In this document: one piece after another, positions 1 to 7,058 of the stretch
How the letters are laid out: each line of letters starts with the position of its first letter
Numbering within the stretch: position 1 is the first letter of the stretch
Notes under the pieces: model-generated
What the model was told of the DNA's origin: nothing
What the model saw: the letters and a program-made list of their open reading frames with translations, nothing else
Database searches by the model: none
Translations under genes and position numbers: made by a program
Assembly (NCBI RefSeq): GCF_003732225.1
Contig: NZ_MOBJ01000003.1
Location: forward strand, 243,167 to 307,166
Direction of reading: 5' to 3'
Origin: Pseudomonas brassicacearum
GTDB lineage: Bacteria; Pseudomonadota; Gammaproteobacteria; Pseudomonadales; Pseudomonadaceae
Length of the DNA stretch: 64,000 nucleotides

Positions 1-227
1 CCGGACTGCACAAGCTCAAGCAACATCAAAGGGTCACGCAGGCTCTGTTCAATGACAAAGTCGCTGGCGGCGGTCACTCTGGCAAACGCTGCCCAGCGCT
101 CAGGCGACCAGGTCGACAGGCCATGATCATCGTCAAACAGGGCAACAGCCGCACGGAACGACTGCTCGGCGCGGCTGACAAATGGAAGGAGAATGGCCGG
201 CAGTTCGGCAAGCGAAGGGAGGCTCAT
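1..227 (-). CDS. glnE: Glutamine synthetase adenylyltransferase/adenylyl-removing enzyme, N-terminal part (truncated by window edge)
   Basis: Only the first 75 codons are inside the window, read leftward from the ATG at 227-225; the rest lies beyond position 1. The N-terminus begins MSLPSLAELP and contains ASDFVIEQSLRDPLML, which I recognise as the conserved start of Pseudomonas GlnE. GlnE adenylylates and de-adenylylates glutamine synthetase in response to PII signalling in the cytoplasm. It is divergent from aceE, with 382 bp between the start codons, the arrangement I recall at PA5014/PA5015 of P. aeruginosa. No catalytic residues are visible because the nucleotidyltransferase domains start further downstream. 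Identification rests on the N-terminal sequence and on gene order. Confidence 0.85.
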   Translation of the reverse strand, partial: MSLPSLAELPAILLPFVSRAEQSFRAAVALFDDDHGLSTWSPERWAAFARVTAASDFVIEQSLRDPLMLLELVQS

Positions 228-433
228 GGTCTATCCTTGATCGGCGTAGAAAGGGCTGTCTGTAGTGAACGCATGAAAAGCACTACGCAAAGGAGTGTCG
301 AACAAAAGTTAGAAATAGCTGAAATTTCGTTTTTTTTGGCAGCCAGCATCAAACTTCCACCTGTCTCGGTTAGCTAAAGACCAACAGTAACGATTATTCT
401 CACAACGCAGCAGGAGGCCACAAGCCAGTCTTC

Positions 434-500
434 TGTAGTTTTACTACTCGTATATACATTCGAAAGGCTGAAATGGTCGACGATTTGTAGTAAAACTACA
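434..500. promoter_or_regulatory. Two GntR/FadR-type palindromic operator candidates upstream of aceE
   Basis: Two 15-bp dyads lie in the glnE-aceE gap. The one at 486-500 is a perfect 6-3-6 palindrome, TGTAGT-AAA-ACTACA. The one at 434-448 is TGTAGT-TTT-ACTACt with one mismatch. Their centres (441 and 493) are 52 bp apart, about five helical turns, which would allow co-operative or looping repression. Six-base half-sites around a short spacer are usual for FadR-subfamily GntR regulators, the subfamily of PdhR. The rest of the gap (228-433 and 501-609) shows no gene. I cannot place the promoter -10/-35 with confidence. Confidence 0.6.
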
Positions 501-609
501 CGCCGCCGAATCAACCTCCGGCATTCCAAGAATTTATAACGTCTGCCCACAAGGCCAGTCGCTAACTCAGGCAACCGATTCTGGAAGCCTTTCCGCCCTG
601 GAGCAAGCC

Positions 610-3255
610 ATGCAAGACCTCGATCCCGTCGAAACCCAGGAATGGCTGGACGCCCTGGAATCGGTTCTCGACAAAGAAGGCGAAGACCGTGCTCACTATC
701 TGATGACCCGTATGGGCGAACTCGCGACCCGCAGTGGCTCGCAACTGCCTTACGCCATCACCACGCCATACCGCAACACGATCCCCGTTACCCACGAAGC
801 ACGCATGCCTGGCGACCTGTTCATGGAACGCCGCATTCGCTCGCTGGTACGCTGGAACGCGATGGCCATGGTGATGCGTACGAACCTGAAAGATTCTGAC
901 CTGGGCGGTCACATCTCCAGCTTCGCCTCCAGCGCAACCCTGTACGACATCGGCTTCAACTATTTCTTCCAGGCCCCGACCGACGAACACGGCGGCGACC
1001 TGATCTACTTCCAGGGTCACACCTCGCCAGGCGTTTACGCCCGTGCGTTCATGGAAGGCCGCATCACCGAAGAGCAAATGAACAACTTCCGCCAGGAAGT
1101 CGACGGCCAGGGCTTGTCGTCCTACCCGCACCCTTGGCTGATGCCTGATTTCTGGCAGTTCCCGACGGTATCGATGGGCCTTGGCCCGATCCAGGCGATC
1201 TACCAGGCTCGCTTCATGAAGTACCTGGAAGCCCGTGGTTTTATCCCCGAAGGCAAGCAAAAAGTCTGGTGTTTCCTGGGCGACGGCGAGTGCGACGAGC
1301 CGGAATCCCTGGGCGCGATCTCCCTGGCCGGCCGCGAGAAGCTGGACAACCTGATCTTCGTCATCAACTGCAACCTGCAGCGCCTCGACGGCCCGGTTCG
1401 CGGCAACGGCAAGATCATCCAGGAACTCGAAGGTGTGTTCCGCGGTGCTCAGTGGAACGTGACCAAAGTCATCTGGGGCCGTTTCTGGGACCCACTGTTG
1501 GCCAAAGACGTCGACGGTATCCTGCAACGCCGCATGGACGAAGTCATCGACGGCGAGTACCAGAACTACAAAGCCAAAGACGGCGCGTTCGTGCGTGAAC
1601 ACTTCTTCAACTCGCCAGAACTCAAGGCGATGGTTGCCGATCTGTCCGACGACGAAATCTGGAAGCTCAACCGTGGTGGTCACGACCCGTACAAGGTCTA
1701 TGCGGCGTACCACGAAGCGGTCAACCACAAAGAACAACCGACCGTCATCCTGGCCAAGACCATCAAGGGTTATGGCACCGGTGCCGGCGAAGCGAAGAAC
1801 ACCGCGCACAACACCAAGAAGGTCGATGTCGAGAGCCTGAAGTTGTTCCGCGACCGCTTCGACATTCCGGTCAAAGACGCAGAGCTGGAAAACCTGCCGT
1901 TCTTCAAGCCAGAGCCAAACAGCGCCGAAGCCCGTTACCTGAGCGAGCGCCGCACTGCACTGGGCGGTTTCGTACCACAGCGCCGCGCGCAGAGCTTCAG
2001 CGTGCCGACTCCATCGCTGGATACCCTCAAAGCTATCCTCGACGGCTCTGGCGACCGTGAAATTTCCACCACCATGGCCTTCGTGCGGATCCTCGCGCAA
2101 CTGGTCAAGGACAAGGACATTGGCCCGCGCATCGTTCCGATCATCCCGGACGAAGCCCGTACCTTCGGTATGGAAGGCATGTTCCGTCAGTTGGGCATCT
2201 ACTCGTCCGTCGGCCAGCTCTACGAGCCAGTCGATAAAGACCAGGTGATGTTCTACAAAGAAGACAAGAAGGGCCAGATCCTCGAAGAAGGCATCAACGA
2301 AGCAGGCGCCATGAGCTCCTTCATCGCGGCCGGTACTTCGTACTCCAGCCACAACCAGCCAATGCTGCCGTTCTACATCTTCTACTCGATGTTCGGCTTC
2401 CAGCGTATCGGCGACCTGGCCTGGGCCGCTGGCGACAGCCGTACCCGTGGCTTCCTGATCGGCGGCACCGCCGGCCGCACTACGCTGAACGGCGAAGGCC
2501 TGCAACACGAAGACGGTCACAGCCACATCCTGGCTGCCACCATCCCGAACTGCCGCACCTATGATCCAACCTACGGCTACGAGCTGGCGGTGATCATCCA
2601 GGACGGCATGAAGAAGATGACCGAAGAGCAGCAGGACGTTTTCTACTACATCACCGTGATGAACGAGTCCTACCAGCAGCCAGCCATGCCGGCCGGTGTG
2701 GAAGAAGGCATCATCAAGGGCATGTACCTGCTCGAAGAAGACACCCGCGAAGCGGCGCACCACGTTCAGCTGATGGGCTCCGGCACCATCCTGCGTGAAG
2801 TCCGTGAAGCGGCGAAGATTCTGCGTGAAGAGTTCAACGTCGGCGCTGACGTGTGGAGCGTTACCAGCTTCAACGAACTGCGTCGCGATGGCCTGGCCGT
2901 AGAGCGCAGCAACCGTCTGCACCCTGGCCAGAAGCCTAAGCTGAGCTACGTCGAAGAGTGCCTGAACGGCCGTCAAGGTCCAGTCATCGCCTCTACCGAC
3001 TACATGAAGCTGTTCGCCGAGCAGATCCGTCAGTGGGTTCCGTCCAAGGAATTCAAAGTGCTGGGCACCGACGGTTTCGGCCGCAGCGACAGCCGCAAGA
3101 AACTGCGTCATTTCTTCGAAGTCGACCGTCATTTCGTGGTGTTGGCAGCCCTTGAAGCACTGGCTGACCGTGGTGACATCGAACCTAAGGTGGTGGCTGA
3201 AGCCATCGCCAAGTTCGGCATCAACCCGGAAAAACGCAACCCACTGGACTGCTGA
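610..3255 (+). CDS. aceE: Pyruvate dehydrogenase E1 component (homodimeric type)
   Basis: The 881-residue protein has the usual length of the single-chain gammaproteobacterial E1p. It decarboxylates pyruvate with thiamine diphosphate and transfers the acetyl group to the lipoyl arms of E2 in the cytoplasmic pyruvate dehydrogenase complex. The ThDP/Mg-binding signature is visible as GDGECDEPES starting at about residue 224, followed by VINCNLQRLDGPVRGN. The typical C-terminal half (SHNQPMLPFYIFYSMFGFQR and the DGHSHI segment) is intact. The ATG at 610 has GGAG at 600-603. aceF follows after 11 bp, so the two are co-transcribed. Two palindromic operator candidates upstream suggest control by a GntR-family repressor. 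Confidence 0.97.
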   Translation: MQDLDPVETQEWLDALESVLDKEGEDRAHYLMTRMGELATRSGSQLPYAITTPYRNTIPVTHEARMPGDLFMERRIRSLVRWNAMAMVMRTNLKDSDLGGHISSFASSATLYDIGFNYFFQAPTDEHGGDLIYFQGHTSPGVYARAFMEGRITEEQMNNFRQEVDGQGLSSYPHPWLMPDFWQFPTVSMGLGPIQAIYQARFMKYLEARGFIPEGKQKVWCFLGDGECDEPESLGAISLAGREKLDNLIFVINCNLQRLDGPVRGNGKIIQELEGVFRGAQWNVTKVIWGRFWDPLLAKDVDGILQRRMDEVIDGEYQNYKAKDGAFVREHFFNSPELKAMVADLSDDEIWKLNRGGHDPYKVYAAYHEAVNHKEQPTVILAKTIKGYGTGAGEAKNTAHNTKKVDVESLKLFRDRFDIPVKDAELENLPFFKPEPNSAEARYLSERRTALGGFVPQRRAQSFSVPTPSLDTLKAILDGSGDREISTTMAFVRILAQLVKDKDIGPRIVPIIPDEARTFGMEGMFRQLGIYSSVGQLYEPVDKDQVMFYKEDKKGQILEEGINEAGAMSSFIAAGTSYSSHNQPMLPFYIFYSMFGFQRIGDLAWAAGDSRTRGFLIGGTAGRTTLNGEGLQHEDGHSHILAATIPNCRTYDPTYGYELAVIIQDGMKKMTEEQQDVFYYITVMNESYQQPAMPAGVEEGIIKGMYLLEEDTREAAHHVQLMGSGTILREVREAAKILREEFNVGADVWSVTSFNELRRDGLAVERSNRLHPGQKPKLSYVEECLNGRQGPVIASTDYMKLFAEQIRQWVPSKEFKVLGTDGFGRSDSRKKLRHFFEVDRHFVVLAALEALADRGDIEPKVVAEAIAKFGINPEKRNPLDC

Positions 3256-3266
3256 GGAGACACTCT

Positions 3267-4895
3267 GTGAGCGAACTCATTCGCGTACCTGACATCGGCA
3301 GCGGTGAAGGTGAAGTAATTGAATTGCTGGTCAAGGTCGGTGATCGCATCGAAGCTGACCAGAGCCTGCTGACACTTGAGTCGGACAAGGCGAGCATGGA
3401 AATTCCGGCCCCCAAGGCCGGCGTCATCAAGAGCCTGAAAGTGAAGCTGGGCGATCGCCTGAAAGAAGGCGACGAGCTGATGGAACTGGAAGTCGAGGGT
3501 GCCGCTGCGGCACCTGAGGCTCCGGCCGCTGCTCCTGCGGCCGCTGCAGCACCTGTTGCTGCGCCGGCACCGCAAGCTGCTCCAGCGCCTGCCGCTGCGC
3601 CTGCTGCTGCCACCGTTCAGGACATTCACGTCCCGGACATCGGCTCGTCGGGCAAGGCCAGGATCATCGAAATACTGGTCAAGGTTGGCGACACCGTTGA
3701 GGCTGATCAATCGCTGATCACCCTGGAGTCCGACAAGGCCAGCATGGAAATCCCTTCGCCGGCTGCCGGCGTAGTGGAAAGCATCGCGGTCAAACTCGAA
3801 GACGAAGTCGGCACTGGCGACTTTATCCTCAAGCTGAAAGTGGTCGGTGCTGCGGCACCTGCTGCACCGGCACAAGCTGCTGCTCCAGCTCCAGCTCCAG
3901 CCGCTGCGCCCGTCGCTGCTGCACCTGCTGCAAAAGTCGAGGCCGCTCCGGCGCAGGTATCTGCTCCAGCACCAAGCGGTGCCAAGGTTCACGCAGGCCC
4001 GGCGGTTCGTCAGCTGGCCCGTGAATTCGGCGTCGAGCTGAACGCGGTGAGCCCAAGTGGCCCACACGGTCGCGTGCTCAAGGAAGACGTGCAGGTTTAC
4101 GTCAAAGCCATGATGCAGAAGGCCAAGGAAGCTCCAGCCGCAGGCGCAACCGGCGGTGCCGGTATCCCGCCGATTCCGGTCGTGGACTTCAGCCGCTTCG
4201 GCGAAATCGAAGAAGTGCCGATGACCCGTCTGATGCAAATCGGTGCGTCGAGCCTGCACCGCAGCTGGTTGAACATCCCGCACGTGACTCAGTTCGATTC
4301 GGCTGATATCACCGAGCTGGAAGCGTTCCGCATCGCTCAGAAAGCCGTTGCAGAGAAGGCTGGCGTCAAGCTGACCATCCTGCCATTGCTGCTCAAGTCC
4401 TGCGCGCACCTGCTCAAGGAACTGCCGGACTTCAACAGTTCGCTGGCACCAAGCGGCAAGGCGATCATCCGCAAGAAGTACGTGAACATCGGCTTCGCGG
4501 TAGATACTCCTGAAGGTCTGCTGGTACCGGTTATCAAGAACGTCGACCAGAAGAGCCTGCTGCAACTGGCTGCCGAAGCCGCTGCGCTGGCTGCCAAAGC
4601 CCGCGACAAAAAGCTCACGGCAGACGACATGCAAGGCGCCTGCTTCACGATTTCCAGCCTCGGGCACATTGGCGGCACCGGCTTCACGCCGATCGTCAAC
4701 GCGCCGGAAGTGGCGATCCTCGGCGTTTCCAAGGCAACCATTCAGCCAGTCTGGGACGGTAAAGCCTTCCAGCCGAAACTGATGCTGCCACTGTCGCTGT
4801 CCTACGATCACCGTGTGATCAACGGCGCCGCTGCCGCACGCTTCACCAAGCGTCTGAGCGACCTGTTGGGCGACATCCGCACCATCCTGCTGTAA
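3267..4895 (+). CDS. aceF: Pyruvate dehydrogenase E2, dihydrolipoyl acetyltransferase
   Basis: The 542-residue protein has two N-terminal lipoyl domains, each with the LESDKASME lipoylation motif (lysines at residues 41 and 157). Ala/Pro-rich flexible linkers join them, followed by a peripheral subunit-binding domain (AVRQLAREFGVELN, about 246-259) and a C-terminal catalytic acetyltransferase domain. The active-site segment is DHRVINGA, with His515. The Asn in place of the more common Asp is, as I recall, also found in Azotobacter E2p, so it is not a defect. The start is GTG at 3267, 11 bp after aceE, with GAGGAGA just upstream. E. coli AceF has three lipoyl domains; two is usual for some pseudomonads. 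Downstream hairpins at 4904-4925 and 4968-4994 end the operon. Confidence 0.97.
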   Translation: MSELIRVPDIGSGEGEVIELLVKVGDRIEADQSLLTLESDKASMEIPAPKAGVIKSLKVKLGDRLKEGDELMELEVEGAAAAPEAPAAAPAAAAAPVAAPAPQAAPAPAAAPAAATVQDIHVPDIGSSGKARIIEILVKVGDTVEADQSLITLESDKASMEIPSPAAGVVESIAVKLEDEVGTGDFILKLKVVGAAAPAAPAQAAAPAPAPAAAPVAAAPAAKVEAAPAQVSAPAPSGAKVHAGPAVRQLAREFGVELNAVSPSGPHGRVLKEDVQVYVKAMMQKAKEAPAAGATGGAGIPPIPVVDFSRFGEIEEVPMTRLMQIGASSLHRSWLNIPHVTQFDSADITELEAFRIAQKAVAEKAGVKLTILPLLLKSCAHLLKELPDFNSSLAPSGKAIIRKKYVNIGFAVDTPEGLLVPVIKNVDQKSLLQLAAEAAALAAKARDKKLTADDMQGACFTISSLGHIGGTGFTPIVNAPEVAILGVSKATIQPVWDGKAFQPKLMLPLSLSYDHRVINGAAAARFTKRLSDLLGDIRTILL

Positions 4896-4903
4896 GACCG
4901 AGC

Positions 4904-4925
4904 GGCCCTCCTTCACTGGAGGGCC
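4904..4925 (+). other. Stable 8-bp hairpin after aceF
   Basis: GGCCCTCC (4904-4911) pairs with GGAGGGCC (4918-4925) around a 6-nt loop, eight bases after the aceF stop. There is no T-tract, so it is more likely a 3'-end stabilising or processing hairpin than a terminator. The true terminator candidate follows 40 bp later. Confidence 0.5.
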
Positions 4926-4965
4926 ACTCGCGTTCCACGCTTTCCGAGCGCCACGCTCGTACCTC

Positions 4966-4995
4966 AACCCCGCCAATTTGGCGGGGCTTTTTTTG
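4966..4995 (+). terminator. Rho-independent terminator of aceEF
   Basis: CCCCGCC (4968-4974) pairs with GGCGGGG (4980-4986) around a 5-nt loop and is followed, after one C, by seven T (4988-4994). The interval from here to the next start (4996-5230) holds no gene and no clear regulatory site; it is AT-richer and presumably carries the promoter of the next gene. Confidence 0.85.
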
Positions 4996-5230
4996 CCTGA
5001 AAAACACTCGCCACGTCACAATACCGTCAGCGATCATTTAAATGCTGGATGTATTCCTACTGCCGATAACAGTCGAGACTACTTCCGTGGCTTATTCAGA
5101 CCACAGCCAAAGTCCACTTACCCATCAATATTTATCACCCAACGAACAATAGGATAGCGCCAACAAAGCATATTAACTGCTTTTACAAAACACTCTAACT
5201 TTCACAGTGACACTTCGAACGGACTCGAAA

Positions 5231-6634
5231 ATGTTTAAACCTACTGTCGGCCCGATTATTGGCCATACAACAACTAACCATGCACGCATCTTTTTACGCG
5301 GCGATGTCAATAAGCACTCTCCGGTATTTGCCGGAATACGCTATCGCCGCGCCGGTGATGCTCACTGGTCCAAAGGTCAGTTTGTAGCGTTGACGCCATT
5401 GCGCGACATGTCCGACGTTATCGCACTCAACAACCTCGCCCCCGATACCACCTTCGAGTACCAGGCCGGCTGGTTCAGCACCATGAGCCCGGTGCACACC
5501 GTGGAAACGGTGCAAGAGCTGCCATTGCAATGGCCGAAAGGAATCTACCGCTTTCGCACCGCGTCGAGCAAAACCACCGCAACACGCAGCTATATCGTCG
5601 GCTCATGCCGCTACCTGCGCATGACGCTGGGCGTGCCGTCGGCCCCCGCCAAGGGCGACAGGATTTTTGCGGCTATCCACTCACTGGCTGAAAAAGCATC
5701 ACCCCCGATCAGTGCCCTGTTGATGACGGGCGATCAGATTTATGTCGATGACCTGAATATTATTAGCCCCGATCGGGAGTACCAGGAAATCCTCAGCAAG
5801 TATCGCAACGCCTTTTCTCAGCCGCATATTCAGAAGTTGATGTCCGCGTTCCCTACTTACATGATCCTCGACGACCACGAAATAGAAGACAACTGGCCCG
5901 CCAACGAAAGTAGAGCCGACCACTACCTCTATAAAAATGCAATGGCGGCTTATGAGTTATATCAGGCCAGTCATAGCCCCGCTCACGAACTACTGCCCGA
6001 CGGGCAACCCAGCCGCGAACTAAGGCATTACTGGTATCAGTTTGCCGAGGGGGATATCGAATGGTTCGTCACCGACAGTCGAACCCGGCGCAATCTCTCG
6101 GCCGATGATCGACGCATCCTCGATGCAGAACAGGAGCAGGCACTGCTCAAATGGCTGATCAACAGCCCGGCGCGGGTCAAGTTCGTGGTTACCAGCGTGA
6201 TGTTCTACCCCGACCGCAAGCACCATGGCGACGACGCCTGGAAGGCCTTCCCCGAGCAGCGTCTGCGCCTGCTGGAAACCATCCGAACCCACAAGCTCAA
6301 GAACGTCATCATCGTTTCCGGTGACGTTCATGGCTCACTCACCAGCCGCCTGAGCCACAGCGAAGACCCGGACTTCGAGGTTCACACCATCGTCTCATCG
6401 CCCCTGTGCAACAGCGCACTGCTGCCCTACGCCAAAGCCTCGACCTTCATACTCGACCAACCGCTGGTGCGGACCGACGCGGGCGATTATCAGCACCAGT
6501 TGACCTGCAAAGTGGTCAGTCAGGATAACTTCGCGCATTTGATCATCGATACAGAGCAGATTCGCGTCAGCTATCACGACCGGGATGGCAACCCTCTGCA
6601 ATCAGTCAACATCGCGCTGCGCAGCACTCTGTAG
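5231..6634 (+). CDS. PhoD-like metallophosphatase (alkaline phosphatase D family)
   Basis: The protein has 467 residues from the ATG at 5231; an in-frame GTG at 5207 is possible but has no better ribosome site. Metal-binding motifs of the PhoD/metallophosphatase fold are present in order: MTGDQIYVDD (Asp168), ILDDHEIEDNW (Asp214-His216) and VSGDVHGS (Asp365, His367). The N-terminal Ig-like segment (GPIIGHTTTNHARIFLRG) is typical of the family. No signal peptide is seen, unlike exported PhoD, so a cytoplasmic phosphodiesterase or phosphatase is likely. The substrate cannot be read from the sequence. It is a single gene, bounded by the aceF terminator upstream and a REP doublet downstream. Confidence 0.8.
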   Translation: MFKPTVGPIIGHTTTNHARIFLRGDVNKHSPVFAGIRYRRAGDAHWSKGQFVALTPLRDMSDVIALNNLAPDTTFEYQAGWFSTMSPVHTVETVQELPLQWPKGIYRFRTASSKTTATRSYIVGSCRYLRMTLGVPSAPAKGDRIFAAIHSLAEKASPPISALLMTGDQIYVDDLNIISPDREYQEILSKYRNAFSQPHIQKLMSAFPTYMILDDHEIEDNWPANESRADHYLYKNAMAAYELYQASHSPAHELLPDGQPSRELRHYWYQFAEGDIEWFVTDSRTRRNLSADDRRILDAEQEQALLKWLINSPARVKFVVTSVMFYPDRKHHGDDAWKAFPEQRLRLLETIRTHKLKNVIIVSGDVHGSLTSRLSHSEDPDFEVHTIVSSPLCNSALLPYAKASTFILDQPLVRTDAGDYQHQLTCKVVSQDNFAHLIIDTEQIRVSYHDRDGNPLQSVNIALRSTL

Positions 6635-6689
6635 AACGCTTCACTCGCCTTCGACCTTGCAACCTTGAAATACGATGCAGCACCGCTCC

Positions 6690-6840
6690 GTAGCAGCTGC
6701 CGAGCCCGCGAGGCTGCGTTCGGCTGCGAAGCAGTCGTTGAATCAGGCAATGCGTTCTTGCTGGAATACCGTGGACTCAGGGTTTGGGTTTGCGAGGACT
6801 TCGTCCTCGAACGCAGCCTCGCGGGCTCGGCAGCTGCTAC
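6690..6840. repeat. REP doublet (REPIN), 33-bp perfect inverted arms
   Basis: Positions 6690-6722 are the exact reverse complement of 6808-6840 (33 of 33), with an 85-bp middle section. The arms start GTAGCAGCTGCC and belong to the same REP family as 20659-20797, 52071-52204 and 62514-62646, although the inner bases differ. It fills most of the gene-free gap 6635-7058. Transcripts reading through could fold into a long hairpin that protects the upstream mRNA. No other feature is seen in this gap. Confidence 0.85.
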
Positions 6841-7058
6841 AAGAGCTACCGAAAGCTGAAATCCTGACGCCAAATACCCGCTCCGTAATCGTTTCAGCAG
6901 CTTATTGCAGAAATGCAGCTGCCTGCCGATACATTCTTATAGCACTTAGCCTTCATCCTCACTTGTCAGCCTGTGCCGCATGATGCAACCTTGCCGCAGG
7001 CAACAGTAAAGAGGGCGTGAGCCCGGCGCGATCAGCATTTTCGAAGCGAGTTTCTTCC

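Noticed and set aside
562..3132. An 856-codon open frame on the minus strand opposite aceE
   Set aside because: It mirrors the codon pattern of aceE in GC-rich DNA, has no ribosome site and matches no family; long antisense frames like this also occur opposite rhs, putP and putA.
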